A stretch of 64,000 nucleotides of DNA from Saccoglossus kowalevskii (taxonomy: Eukaryota; Hemichordata; Enteropneusta; Harrimaniidae), in the NCBI RefSeq assembly GCF_000003605.2, contig NW_003130783.1, positions 1-64,000 on the forward strand, given 5' to 3'. The notes under the pieces were generated by a model. It was given only the letters and a program-made list of their open reading frames with translations, was not told the DNA's origin and did not search any database. Position numbers and translations under genes: made by a program. This document shows, piece after piece, positions 48,781 to 61,086 of this stretch (position 1 is its first letter; each line of letters opens with the position of its first letter).

Positions 48781-49719
48781 ATGTTTAAAGTAAAGCACAA
48801 TCGGGCGTGGTTAGTACTTGCATGGGAGACTCACCGAGTAAACGAGCTGTTGAATTTTTTTTTCATTACAAACATGGAAAAGATATTCGGCAACATTTCT
48901 GCATTTTTTCTTCCTGTGATGTCAAACATTTATAGCAGAAAATCGTGGCATTTTTGTTACTTTTTGAACTAAAGAAAAGTTTCGCAATTGCTTCTAATTT
49001 TCAAGTACAAGTTGTTGATGCTGTCGGCCCGTAGTGGGTTTTATGTTGTTAACGCGGCGTGCAAAATTGTTCAAAGTCATTGCAAAGTTGTGCAAAGTTA
49101 TTGCAAAGTTTGTAGATGTACTTGTATAAATGACCTAAGTTGTTGGCTTATAGAAACGCGCAGTTGTAAAGTCGACAAGTTTATTAAAAGCCAGTTGAAA
49201 GCAGCTTATAGATGGTCACGTGAGTTGACTGTAAAATATTAGGGAACAGCGTGCAAAGTTGTAAAAAACGAAATAAATGTTGGAGGAGTTGCTTGTATAT
49301 ATATAACCTAAGTCGTTTTAATGACAACCCCGCAGTTAAATGTCTAAAACATTGAGTAAATATTCCGAGAATGCCTCATATATAACCAGATTATCACAAC
49401 AGTCACCGAAAAGTCGACAACAAACTGCTTACACAGTTATGAAAAGCGATTTCAAAGTTGGTAGTTTCATTCGGGATTGATACCTGTGATATCATATTAA
49501 CAAGTCCCGTGGTTAAAAGTTTGAACATGTTAATAAATATATCGTAAATTGATGTTAAATTACCGTAGTCTTACTCCAAGTATGCAGAGGTCATAGGTCA
49601 ATTCTAGAAGATACTTGTGTAAACGATATCGATTTTAAAACATCCCAAAACCTGAAATAGCCTCGAATTCTGCTTAATTTCAAATGATCTATGCAGTTGT
49701 GTGGTTAGGTGACTGATAA
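48781..49719 (+). repeat. Monomer M52, A form beta/y, 939 bp
   Basis: GACTCACCGAG, TTGTTACTTTTTG, GTCGGCCCGTAG, TTAGGGAACAGCG, GAAATAAATGTTGGAGG, GTCGTTTTAATG, TTACACAGTTATG, GGATTGATACC. Confidence 0.95.
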
Positions 49720-50658
49720 ATGTTTAAAGTAAAGCACAATCGGGCGTGGTTAGTACTTGCATGCGAGACACCCCGAGTAAACGCGCTGTTGAATTTTCTT
49801 TTTCATTACAAACATGGAAAAGATATTCGGCAACATTTCTGCATTTTTTCTTCCTGCGATGTCAAACATTTATAGCAGAAAATAGTGGCATTTTTGTAAC
49901 TTTTTGAACTAAAGAAAAGTTTCGAAATTCCTTCTAATTTTCAAGTACAAGTTGTTGATGCTGTCGGCACGCAGTGGGTTTTAAGTTGTTAACGCACTGT
50001 GCAAAATTGTTCAAAGTCATTGCAAAGTTGTGCAAAGTTATTGCAAAGTTTGTAGATGTACTTGTATAAATGACCTAAGTTGTTGGCTTATAGAAACGCG
50101 CAGTTGTAAAGTCGACAAGTTTATTAAAAGCCAGTTGAAAGCAGCTTATAGATGGTCACGTGAGTTGACTGTAAAATATTAGAAAATAGCGTGCAAAGTT
50201 GGAAAAAACGAAAGAAATGTTGGCGGAGTTGCTTGTATATATATAACCTAAGTCATTATCATGACAACCCCGCAGTTAAATGTCTAAAACATTAAGTAAA
50301 TATTCCGAGAATGCCTCATATATAACCAGATTATCACAACAGTCACCGAAAAGACGACAACAAACTGCTTACCAAGTTATGAAAAGCGATTTCAAAGTTG
50401 GTAGTTTCATTCGGGATTGTTACCTGTGATATCATATTAACAAGTCCCGTGGTTAAAATTTGAACATGTGAATAAATATATCGTAAGTTGATGTTAAATT
50501 ACCGTAGTCTTACTCCAAGTATGCAGAGGTCATAGGTCAATTCTAGAAGATACTTGTGTAAACAATATCGATTTTAAAACATCCCAAAACCTGAAATAGC
50601 CTCTAATTCTGCTTAATTTCAAATGATATATGCAGTTGTGCGGTTAGGTGACCGATAA
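49720..50658 (+). repeat. Monomer M53, A form beta/y, 939 bp
   Basis: CATGCGAGACACC, AACGCGCTG, AAAATAGTGGC, GCACTGTGC (latter two shared with M54). End TTACCAAGTTATG and GTTAAAATTTG shared with M66. Confidence 0.95.
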
Positions 50659-51598
50659 ATGTTTAAAGTAAAGCACAATCGGGCGTGGTTAGTACTTGCA
50701 TGCTAGACTCCCCGAGTAAACGAGCTGTTGAATTTTTTTTTTCATTACAAACATGGAAAAGATATTCGGCAACATTTCTGCATTTTTTCTTCCTGCGATG
50801 TCAAACATTTATAGCAGAAAATAGTGGCATTTTTGTAACTTTTTGAACTAAAGAAAAGTTTCGAAATTCCTTCTAATTTTCAAGTACAAGTTGTTGATGC
50901 TGTCGGCACGCAGTGGGTTTTAAGTTGTTAACGCACTGTGCAAAATTGTTCAAAGTCATTGCAAAGTTGTGCAAAGTTATTGCAAAGTTTGTAGATGTAC
51001 TTGTATAAATGACCTAAGTTGTTGGCTTATAGAAACGCGCAGTTGTAAAGTCGACAAGTTTATTAAAAGCCAGTTGAAAGCAGCTTATAGATGGTCACGT
51101 GAGTTGACAGTAAAATATTAGAAAATAGCGTGCAAAGTTGTAAAAAACGAAAGAAATGTTGGCGGAGTTGCTTGTATATATATAACCTAAGTCATTATCA
51201 TGACAACCCCGCAGTTAAATGTATAAAACATTAAGTAAATATTCCGAGAATGCCTCATATATAACCAGATTATCACAACAGTCACGGAAATGTTGACAAC
51301 AAACTGCTTACAAAGTTATGAAAAGCGATTTCAAAGTTGGTAGTTTCATTCGGGATTGTTACCTGTGATATCATATTAACAAGTCCCGTGGTTAAAAGTT
51401 TGAACATGTGAATTAATATTTCGTAAATTGATGTTAAATTACCGTAGTCTTACTACAAGTATGTAGATGTCATAGGTCAATTCTAGAAGATATTTGCATA
51501 GGCGATATCGATTTTAAATCATCGCAAAACCTGAAATAGCCTCGAATTCGGAATGATTTCAAATGATCTATGCAGTTGTGTGGTTTGGTGACCGATAA
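50659..51598 (+). repeat. Monomer M54, A form beta/x, 940 bp
   Basis: CATGCTAGAC, GTTGACAGTAAAAT, CACGGAAATGTTGAC. End TACTACAAGTATG and TTTGCATAGGCG shared with M67; ATCGCAAAACC private. Confidence 0.95.
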
Positions 51599-52536
51599 AT
51601 GTTTAAAGTAAAGCACAATCGGGCGTGGTTAGTACTTGCACGGGAGACTCCGCGAGCAAACCAGGTGTTGAATTTTTTTTTCATTACAAACATGGAAAAG
51701 ATATAAGGCAACAATTCTGCATTTTTTCTTCCTGTGATGTCAAACATTGATAGCAGAAAATCGTGGCATTTTTGTAACTTTTTGAACTAAAGAAAAGTTT
51801 TGAAATTCCTTCTAATTTTCAAGTACAAGTTGTTGATGCTGTCGGCACGCAGTGGGTTTTAAGTTGTTAACGCACCGTGCAAAATTGTTCAAAGTCATTG
51901 CAAAGTTGTGCAAAGTTATTGCAAAGTTTGTAGATGTACTTGTATAAATGACCTAAGTTGTTGGGTTATAGAAACGCGCAGTTGTAAAGTCGACAACTTT
52001 ATTAAAAGCCAATTGAAAGCAGCTTATAGATGGTCACGTGAGTTGACTGTAAAATATTAGAAAATAGCGTGCAAAGTTGTAAAAAACGAAAGAAATGTTG
52101 GCGGAGTTGCTTGTATATATATAACCTAAGTCCTTATTATGACAACCCCGCAGTTAAATGTCTAAAACATTAAGTAAATATTCCGAGAATGCCTCATATA
52201 TAACCAGATTATCACAACAGTCACCGAAAAGTCGACAACAAACTGCTTACAAAGTTATGAAAAGCGATTTCAAAGTTGGTAGTTTCATTCGGGATTGTTA
52301 CCTGTGATATCATATTAACAAGTCCCGTGGTTAAAATTTGAACATGTGAATAAATATATCGTAAATTGATGTTAAATTACCGTAGTCTTACTCCAAGTAT
52401 GCAGAGGTCATAGGTCAATTCTAGAAGATACTTGTGTAAACAATATCGATTTTAAAACATCCCAAAACCTGAAATAGCCTCTAATTCTGCTTAATTTCAA
52501 ATGATCTATGCAGTTGTGTGGTTAGGTGACCGATAA
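51599..52536 (+). repeat. Monomer M55, A form alpha/y, 938 bp
   Basis: CTCCGCGAGC (also M68), AAACCAGGTG, GATATAAGGC, ATTGATAGC, TTTTGAAATTCC, TTGGGTTATAG, GACAACTTTATT, GTCCTTATTATG. Confidence 0.95.
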
Positions 52537-53477
52537 ATATTTAAAGTAAAGCACAATCGGGCGTGGTTAGTACTTGCATTGAAGACTCCCCGAGTAAACG
52601 AGCTGTTGAATTCTTTTTTTTCATTACAAACATGGAAAAGATATTCGGCAACATTTCTGTATTTTTTCTTCCTGCGATGTCAAACATTTATAGCAGAAAA
52701 TCGTGGCATTTTTGTAACTTTTTGAACTAAAGAAAAGTTTCGAAATTCCTTCTAATTTTTAAGTACAAGTTGTTGATGCTGTCGGCACGCAGTGGGTTTT
52801 AAGTTGTTAACGCACCGTGCAAAATTGGTCAAAGTCATTGCAAAGTTGTGCAAAGTTATTGCAAAGGTTGTAGATGTACTTGTATAAATGACCTAAGTTG
52901 TTGGCTTATAGAAACGCGCAGTTGTAAAGTCGACAAGTTTATTAAAAGCCAGTTGAAAGCAGCTTATATATGGTCACGTGAGTTGACTGTAAAATATTAG
53001 AAAATAGCTTGCAAAGTTGTAAAAAACGAAAGAAATGTTGGCGGAGTTGCTTGTATATATATAACCTAAGTCATTATCATGACAACCCCGCAGTTAAATG
53101 TATAAAACATTAAGTAAATATTCCGTGAATGCCTCATATATAACCAGATTATCACAACAGTCACCGAAAAGTCGACAACAAACTGCTTACAAAGTTATGA
53201 AAAGCGATTTCAAAGTTGGTAGTTTCATTCGGGATTGTTACCTGTGATATCATATTAACAAGTCCCGTGGTTAAAAGTTTGAACATGTGAATTAATATTT
53301 CGTAAATTGATGTTAAATTACCGTAGTCTTACTCCAAGTATGTAGATGTCATAGGTCAATTCTAGAAGATATTTGCGTAGGCGATATCGATTTTAAATCA
53401 TCCCAAAACCTGAAATATTCTCGAATTCTGAATGATTTCAAATGATCTATGCAGATGTGTGGTTTAGTGACCGATAA
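52537..53477 (+). repeat. Monomer M56, A form beta/x, 941 bp
   Basis: ATATTTAAAG start. CATTGAAGACTCC, TGTATTTTTTC, ATTGGTCAAAG, GCAAAGGTTG, AGCTTGCAAAG. End TTCCGTGAATGCC, AATATTCTCG and GCAGATGTG shared with M65. Confidence 0.95.
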
Positions 53478-54413
53478 ATGTTTAAAGTAAAGCACAATCG
53501 GGCGTGGTTAGTACTTGCACGGGAGACTCCCCGAGCAAACGAGGTGTTGAATTTTTTTTCATTACAAACATGGAAAAGATATACGGCAACAATTCTGCAT
53601 TTTTTCTTCCTGTGATGTCAAACATTTATAGCAGAAAATCGTGGCATTTTTGTAACTTTTTGAACTAAAGAAAAGTTTCGAAATTGCTTCTAATTTTCAA
53701 GTACAAGTTGTTGATGCTGTCGGCACGTAGTGGGTTTTATGTTGTTAACGCGGCGTGCAAAATTGTTCAAAGTCATTGCAAAGTTGTGCAAAGTTATTGC
53801 AAAGTTTGTAGATGTACTTGTATAAATGACCTAAGTTGTTGGCTTATAGAAACGCGCAGTTGTAAAGTCGACAAGTTTATTAAAAGCCAGTTGAAAGCAG
53901 CTTATAGATGGTCACGTGAGTTGACTGTAAAATATTAGAAAATAACGTGCAAAGTTGTAAAAAGCGAAAGAAATGTTGGCGGATTTGCTTGTATATATAA
54001 CCTAAGTCATTATCATAACAACCCCGCAGTAAAATTTCGAAAACATTAAGTAAATGTTCCGAGAATGCCTCATATATAAGCAGATTATCACAACAGTCAC
54101 CGGAAAGTCGACAACAAACTGCTTACAAAGTTGTGAAAAGCGATTTCAAAGTTGGTAGTATCATTCGGGATTGTTTCCTGTGATATCATATTAACAAGTC
54201 CTATGGTTAAAAGTTCGAACATGTGAATAAATATATCGTAAATTGATGTTAAATTACCGTAGTCTTACTCCAAGTATGCAGAGGTCATAGGTAAATTCTA
54301 GAAGATACTTGTGTAAACGATATCGATTTTAAAACATCCCAAAACCTGAAATAGCCTCGAATTCTGCTTAATTTCAAATGATCTATGCAGTTGTGTTGTT
54401 AGGTGACCGATAA
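53478..54413 (+). repeat. Monomer M57, A form alpha/y, 936 bp
   Basis: AATAACGTGC, AAAAAGCGAAAG, GCGGATTTGC, TTGTTTCCTG, GTCCTATGG, GTTGTGTTGTTAGG. Confidence 0.95.
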
Positions 54414-55352
54414 ATGTTTAAAGTAAAGCACAATCGGGCGTGGTTAGTACTTGCATGGGAGACTCCCCGAGTAAACGAGCTGTTGAATTTTCTTTTTCAT
54501 TACAAACATGGAAAGATATTCGGCAACATTTCTGCATTTTTTCTTCCTGCGATGTCAAACATTTATAGCAGAAAATCGTGGCATTTTTGTAACTTTTTGA
54601 ACTAAAGAAAAGTTTCGCAATTGCTTCTAAATTTCAAGTACAAGTTGTTGATGCTGTCGGCACGTAGTGGGTTTTATGTTGTTAACGCGGCGTGCAAAAT
54701 TGTTCAAAGTCATTGCAAAGTTGTGCAAAGCTATTGCAAAGTTTGTAGATGTACTTGTATAAATGACCTAAGTTGTTGGCTTATAGAAACGCGCAGTTGT
54801 AAAGTCGACAAGTTTATTAAAAGCCAGTTGAAAGCAGCTTATAGATGGTCACGTGAGTTGACTGTAAAATATTAGAAAATAGCGTGCAAAGTTGTAAAAA
54901 ACGAAAGAAATGTTGGCGGAGTTGCTTGTATATATGTAACCTAAGTCATTATCATGACAACCCCGCAGTTAAATGTATAAAACATTAAGTAAATATTCCG
55001 AGAATGACTCATATATAACCAGATTATCACAACAGTCACCGAAAAGTCGACAACAAACTGCTTACAAAGTTATGAAAAGCGATTTCAAAGTTGGTAGTTT
55101 CATTCGGGATTGTTACCTGTGATATCATATTAACAAGTCCCGTGGTTAAAAGTTTGAACATGTGAATTAATATTTCGTAAATTGATGTTAAATTACCGTA
55201 GTCTTACTCCAAGTATGTAGATGTCATAGGTCAATTCTAGAAGATATTTGCGTAGGCGATATCGATTTTAAATCATCCCAAAACCTGAAATAGCCTCGAA
55301 TTCGGAATGATTTCAAATGATATATGCAGTTGTGTGGTTTGGTGACCGATAA
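54414..55352 (+). repeat. Monomer M58, A form beta/x, 939 bp
   Basis: C in the T-run, CATGGAAAGATATTC (one A short), TAAATTTCAAG, AAGCTATTGC, GAATGACTC, ATGATATATGC. Confidence 0.95.
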
Positions 55353-56271
55353 ATGTTTAAAGTAAAGCACCATCGGGTGTGGTTAGTACTTGCACGGGAG
55401 ACTCCCCGAGCAAACGAGGTGTTGAATTTTTTTTTCATTACAAACATGGAAAAGATATACGGCAACAATTCTGCATTTTTTCTTCCTGTGATGTCAAACA
55501 TTTATAGCAGAAAATCGTGGCATTTTTGTAACTTTTTGAACTAAAGAACAGTTTCGAAATTCCTACTAATTTTCAAGTACAAGTTGTTGATGCTGTCGGC
55601 ACGCAGTGGGTTTTAAGTTGTTAACACACCGTGCAAAATTGTTCAAAGTCATTGCAAAGTTGTGCAAAGTTATTGCAAAGTTTGTAGATGTACTTGTAAA
55701 AATGACCTAAGTTGTTGGCTTATAGAAACGCGCAGTTGTAAAGTCGACAAGTTTATTGAAAGCCAATTGAAAACAGCTTATAGATGGTCACGTGAGTTGA
55801 CTGTAAAATGTTAGAAAACAGCGAGCAAAGTTGTAAAAAACGGAAGAAATGTTGGCGGAGTTGCTTGTATATATAACCTAAGTCATTATCATAACAACCC
55901 CGCAGTAAAATTTCGAAAACATTAAGTAAAAGTTCCGAGAATGCCTCATATATAAGCAGATTATCACAACAGTCACCGGAAATTCGTCAACAAACTGCTA
56001 CAAAGTTGTGAAAAGCGATGCAAAGTTGGTAGTTTCATTCCGGATTGTTACATGTGATATCATATTAACAAGTCGAACATGTGAATAAATATTTCGTAAA
56101 ATGATGTTAAATCACCGTAGTCTTACTCCAAGTATGTAGAGGTCATAGGTCAATTCTAGAAGATGCTTATGTAAACGAAATCGATTTTAAAACATTCCAA
56201 AACCTGAAATAGCCTCGAATTCGGATTAATTTCTAATCATCTATGCAGTTGTGTGGTTAGGTGACCGATAA
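55353..56271 (+). repeat. Monomer M59, A form alpha turning into C, 919 bp
   Basis: CACCATCGGGTGTGG, GAACAGTTTC, CCTACTAATTTTC, TTAACACACC, TGTAAAAATGACC, ACGGAAGAAATG. Losses at 55985-56030 (CTGCTACAAAG, GCGATGCAAAG), then the C form. Confidence 0.94.
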
Positions 56272-57216
56272 ATGTTTAAAGTAAAGCACACTCGGGCGTG
56301 GTTAGTACTTGCATGGGAGATTCCACGGGCAAACGAGCTGTTGATTTTTGTTTTCATTACAAACATGGAAAAGATATACGGCAACATTTCTGCATCTTTT
56401 TTTGCTGTGATGTCAAACATTTATAGCAGAAAGTCGTGGCATTTTTATAACTTATTTAACTAATGGAAAGTTTCGAAAATCCTTCCAATTTTCAAGTACA
56501 AGTTGTTGATGCTGTAGGCACGTAGTGGGTTTTAAGTTGTTAACGCACCGTGCAAAGTTGTTCAAAGTCATTTCAAAGTTGTGCAAAGTTATTGCAAAGT
56601 TGTTAGATGTGTTTGCATAAATGACCTAAGTTGTTGGCTTATGGAAACGCGCAGTTATAAAGTCGACAAGTTTAATAAAAGCCAGTTGAAAGCAGCTTAT
56701 AAATGGTCACGTGACTTGACTGTGAAATGTTAGAAAACAGCGTGCAAAGTTGGAAAAAACGAAAGAAATGTTGGCGGAGTTGCTTGTATATATAACCTAA
56801 GTCATTATCATAACAACCCCGCAGCTAAATTTCAAAAACATTAAGTAAATGTTCCGAGAATGCCTCATATATAATCAGATTATCACAACAGTCACCGGAA
56901 AGTCGAAAACAAACTGCTTACAAAGTTGTGAAAAGCGATTGCAAAGTTGGTAGTTTCATTCGAGATTGTTACATGTGATATCATATTAACAAGTCGAACA
57001 TGTGAATAAATATTTCGTAAATTGATGTTAAATCACCGTAGTCTTACTCCCAAGTATGTAGAGGTCATAGGTCAATTCTAGAAGATACTTATGTAAACGA
57101 TATCGATTTTAAAACATCCCAAAACATGAAATATCCTCGAATTCGGCTTAACTTCTAATGATCTATGCAGCTGTGTGGTTAGGTGACCGATAAATGTTTA
57201 AAGTAAAGCACACTCG
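56015..57216 (+). repeat. Subfamily C island inside the right A block
   Basis: Starts late in M59 (GCAAAG in place of A-type TTTCAAAG, then TTACATGTGATATC) and runs through M60 into the first bases of M61 (CACACTCG). It shares the C-diagnostic words and the roughly 17-bp loss after AACAAGTC with positions 1-803. Edges are accurate to a few tens of bases because A and C agree between diagnostic sites. Confidence 0.85.
56272..57193 (+). repeat. Monomer M60, C form, 922 bp
   Basis: The only complete C monomer. GATTCCACGGGC, TGCATCTTTTTTTGC, GTCATTTCAAAG, AAAACATGAAATATCC. Counterpart of M0. Confidence 0.95.
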
Positions 57217-58114
57217 TACTTGCATGGGAGACTCCCCGAGTAAACGAGCTGTTGATTTTTTTTTTTCATTACAAACATGGAAAAGTTATCGGCAACATTT
57301 CTGCATTTTTTCTTCTGTGATGTCAAACATTTATAGCAGAAAATCGTGTCATTTTTGTACCTTTTTGAACTAAAGAAAAGTTTCGCAATTGCTTCTAATT
57401 TTCAAGTACAAGTTGTTGATGCTGTCGGCACGTAGTGGGATTTATGTTGTTAACGCGGCGTGCAAAATTGTTCAAAGTCATTGCAAAGTTGTGCAAAGTT
57501 ATTGCAAAGTTTGTAGATGCACTTGCATAAATGACCTAAGTTGTTGGCTTATAGAAACGCGCAGTTGTAAAGTCGACAAGTTTATTAAAAGCCAGTTGAA
57601 AGCAGCTTATAGATGGTCACGTGAGTTGACTGTAAAATATTAGAAAATAGCGTGCAAAGTTGTAACAAACGAAAGAAATGTTGGCGGAGTTGCTTGTATA
57701 TATAACCTAAGTAATTATCATAACAACTCTGCAGTAAAATTTCGAAAACATGAAGTAAATGTTCCGAGAATGCCTCATAAGCAGATTATCACAACAGTCA
57801 CCGGAAAGTCGACAACAAACTCCTTACAAAGTTGTGAAAAGCGATTTCAAAGTTGGTAGTTTCTTTCGGAATTGTTACCTGTGATATCATATTAACAAGT
57901 CCCGTGGTTAAAAGTTTGAACATGTGAATAAATATATCTTAAATTGATGTTAAATTACCGTAGTCTTACTCCAAGTATGCAGAGGTCATAGGTCAATTCT
58001 AGAAGATACTTGTGTAAACGATATCGATTTTAAAACATCCCAAAACCTGAAATAGCCACTAATTCTGCCTAATTTCAAATGATTTATGCAGTTATGTGGT
58101 TAGGTGACCGATAA
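57194..58114 (+). repeat. Monomer M61, A form, 921 bp
   Basis: C-like first bases, 11-bp loss, then the M2-specific words with two one-base losses (GTTATCGGC, TTCTTCTGTG). Second half matches M62 (GTAACAAACG, AACTCTGCAG, CATGAAGTAAATG, CTCATAAGCAG). Confidence 0.95.
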
Positions 58115-59045
58115 ATGTTTAAAGTAAAGCACAATCGGGCGTGGTTAGTACTTGCATGGGAGACTCCCCGAGTAAACGAGCTGTTGAATTTTTTTTTCAT
58201 TACAAACATGGAAAAGATATTCGGCAACATTTCTGCATTTTTTCTTCCTGTGATATCAAACATTTATAGCAGAAAATCGTGGCATTTTTGTAACTTTTTG
58301 AACTAAAGAAAAGTTTCGCAATTGCTTCTAATTTTCAAGTACAAGTTGTTGATGCTGTCGGCACGTAGTGGGTTTTATGTTGTAAACGCGGCGTGCAAAA
58401 TTGTTCAAAGTCATTGCAAAGTTGTGCAAAGTTATTGCAAAGTTTGTAGATGTACTTGTATAGATGACCTAAGTTGTTGGCTTATAGAAACGCGCAGTTG
58501 TAAAGTCGACAAGTTTATTAAAAGCCAGTTGAAAGCAGCTTATAGATGGTCACGTGAGTTGACTGTAAAATATTAGAAAATAGCGTGCAAAGTTGTAACA
58601 AACGAAAGAAATGTTGGCGGAGTTGCTTGTATATATAACCTAAGTAATTATCATAACAACTCTGCAGTAAAATTTCGAAAACATGAAGTAAATGTTCCGA
58701 GAATGCCTCATAAGCAGATTATCACAACAGTCACCGAAAGTCGACAACAAACTTCTTACAAAGTTATGAAAAGCGATTTCAAAGTTGGTAGTTTCATTCG
58801 GGATTGTTACCTGTGATATCATATCAACAATCCCGTGGTTAAAAGTTTGAACATGTGAATAAATATATCGTAAATTGATGTTAAATTACCGTAGTCTTAC
58901 TCCAAGTACGCAGAGGTCATAGGTCAATTCTAGAAGATACTTGTGTAAACGATATCGATTTTAACACATCCCAAAACCTGTAATAGCCTCTAATTCTGCT
59001 TAATTTCAAATGATCTATGCAGTTGTGTGGTTAGGTGACCGATAA
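58115..59045 (+). repeat. Monomer M62, A form beta/y, 931 bp
   Basis: GTGATATCAAAC, TGTATAGATGACC; second half as M61. TATCAACAATCCC shared with M63. Confidence 0.95.
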
Positions 59046-59321
59046 ATGTTTAAAGTAAAGCACAATCGGACGTGGTTAGTACTTGCAGGGAGACTCCCCG
59101 AGTAAACGAGCTGTTGATTTTTTTTTTTCATTACAAACACGGAAAAGATATTCGGCAACATTTCTGCATTTTTTCTTTCGAGATGTCAAACATTTATAGC
59201 AAAAAAGCGTGGCATTTTTGTAACCTTTTGAACTAAAGAAAAGTTTCGCAATTGCTTCTAATTTTCAAGTACAAGTTGTTGATGCTGTCGGCACGTAGTG
59301 GGTTTTATGTTGTTAACGCGG

Positions 59322-59492
59322 CGTGCAAAATTGTTCAAAGTCATTGCAAAGTTGTGCAAAGTTATTGCAAAGTTTGTAGATGTACTTGTATAAATGACCT
59401 AAGTTGTTGGCTTATAGAAACGCGCAGTTGTAAAGTCGACATGTTTATTAAAAGCCAGTTGAAATCAGCTTATAGATGGTCACGTGAGTTGA
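59322..59492 (+). repeat. 171-bp internal direct duplication in M63, copy 1
   Basis: Runs from CGTGCAAAATTG through the CAAAG cluster to the TCACGTGA palindrome and GAGTTGA. Copy 2 follows directly at 59493. Both copies carry the private change GTCGACATG (normally GTCGACAAG), so the duplication followed that mutation. The junction GTTGAC/GTGC shows at most one base of microhomology. Confidence 0.93.
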
Positions 59493-59663
59493 CGTGCAAA
59501 ATTGTTCAAAGTCATTGCAAAGTTGTGCAAAGTTATTGCAAAGTTTGTAGATGTACTTGTATAAATGACCTAAGTTGTTGGCTTATTGAAACGCACAGTT
59601 GTAAAGTCGACATGTTTATTAAAAGCCAGTTGAAAGCAGCTTATAGATGGTCACGTGAGTTGA
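59493..59663 (+). repeat. 171-bp internal direct duplication in M63, copy 2
   Basis: Differs from copy 1 at a few bases (CTTATTGAAACGCACAG against CTTATAGAAACGCGCAG; GAAAGCAGC against GAAATCAGC). It raises M63 to 1103 bp, that is 932 plus 171, and fuses open frames into one of 141 codons. Confidence 0.93.
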
Positions 59664-60148
59664 CTGTAAAATATTAGAAAATAGCGTGCAAAGTTGTAAA
59701 AAAACGAAAGAAATGTTGGCGGAGTTGCTTGTATATATATATCCTAAGTCATTATCATGACAACCCCGCAGATAAATGTCTAAAAAGTAAATGTTCCGAG
59801 AATGCCTCATATATAACCAGATAATCACAACAGTCACCGAAAAGTCGACAACAAACTGCTTACAAAGTTATGAAAAGCGATTTCAAAGTTGGTAGTTTCA
59901 TTCGGGATTGTTACCTGTGATATCATATCAACAATCCCGTGGTTAAAAGTTTGAACATGTGAATAAATATATCGTAAGTTGATGTTAAATTACCGTAGTC
60001 TTACTCCAAGTATGCAGAGGTCATAGGTCAATTCTAGAAGATACTTGTGTAAACGATATCGATTTTAAAACAACCCAAAACCTGAAATAGCCTCTAATTC
60101 TGCTTAATTTCAAATGATCTATGCAGTTGTGTGGTTAGGTAACGATAA

Positions 60149-61086
60149 ATGTTTAAAGTAAAGCACAATCGGGCGTGGTTAGTACTTGAAGGGAGACTCC
60201 CCGAGTAAAAGAGCTGTTGAATTTTTTTTTCATTACAAACATGGAAAAGATATACGGCAACAATTCTGCATTTTTTCTTTCTGTGATGTCAAACATTTAT
60301 AGCAGAAAATCGTGGCATTTTTGTAACTTTTTGAACTAAAGAAAAGTTTCGCAATTGCTTCTAATTTTCAAGTACAAGTTGTTGATGCTGTCGGCACGTA
60401 GTGGGTTTTATGTTGTTAACGCGGCGTGCAAAATTGTTCAAAGTCATTGCAAAGTTGTGCAAAGTTATTGCAAAGTTTGTAGATGTACTTGTATAAATGA
60501 CCTAAGTTGTTGGCTTATAGAAACGCGCAGTTGTAAAGTCGACAAGTTTATTAAAAGCCAATTGAAAGCAGCTTATAGATGGTCACGTGAGTTGACTGTA
60601 AAATGTTAGAAAATAGCGTGCAAAGTTGTAAAAAACGAAAGAAATGTTGGCGGAGTTGCTTGTATATATGTAACCTAAGTCATTATCATGACAACCCCGC
60701 AGTTAAATGTATAAAACATTAAGTAAATATTCCGAGAATGCCTCATATATAACCAGATTATCACAACAGTCACCGAAAAGTCGTCAACAAACTGCTTACA
60801 AAGTTATGAAAAGCGATTTCAAAGTTGGTAGTTTCATTCGGGATTGTTACCTGTGATATCATATTAACAAGTCCCGTGGTTAAAAGTTTGAACATGTGAA
60901 TTAATATTTCTTAAATTGATGTTAAATTACCAAGGTCTTACTCCAAGTATGTAGATGTCATAGGTCAATTCTAGAAGATATTTGCGTAGGCGATATCGAT
61001 TTTAAATCATCCCAAAACCTGAAATAGCCTCGAATTCGGAATGATTTCAAATGATCTATGCAGTTGTGTGGTTTGGTGACCGATAA
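60149..61086 (+). repeat. Monomer M64, A form mixed/x, 938 bp
   Basis: Preceded by GGTAACGATAA; CTTGAAGGGAG, GTAAAAGAGC, TACGGCAACAATTC. End with GTCGTCAACAAAC matches M50. Confidence 0.95.

Larger units (their letters stand above)
59046..60148 (+). repeat. Monomer M63, A form with internal duplication, 1103 bp
   Basis: Contains the 171-bp direct duplication. TTGCAGGGAG, CAAACACGG, TTTCTTTCGAG, CAAAAAAGCG, CTAAAAAGTAAATG (loss) and TATATATATCC are private. Confidence 0.95.

Noticed and set aside
45001-53000. Strict two-monomer alpha/beta higher-order repeat in the right block
   Set aside because: Alternation holds only over short runs (for example M54-M59) and fails elsewhere (M45, M46, M48, M49 and M50 are all alpha), and 5' and 3' variants combine freely.
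59252-59677. 141-codon open frame in M63
   Set aside because: It is the 84-codon repeat frame lengthened by exactly 171 bp (57 codons) of internal duplication, so it is not a distinct gene.
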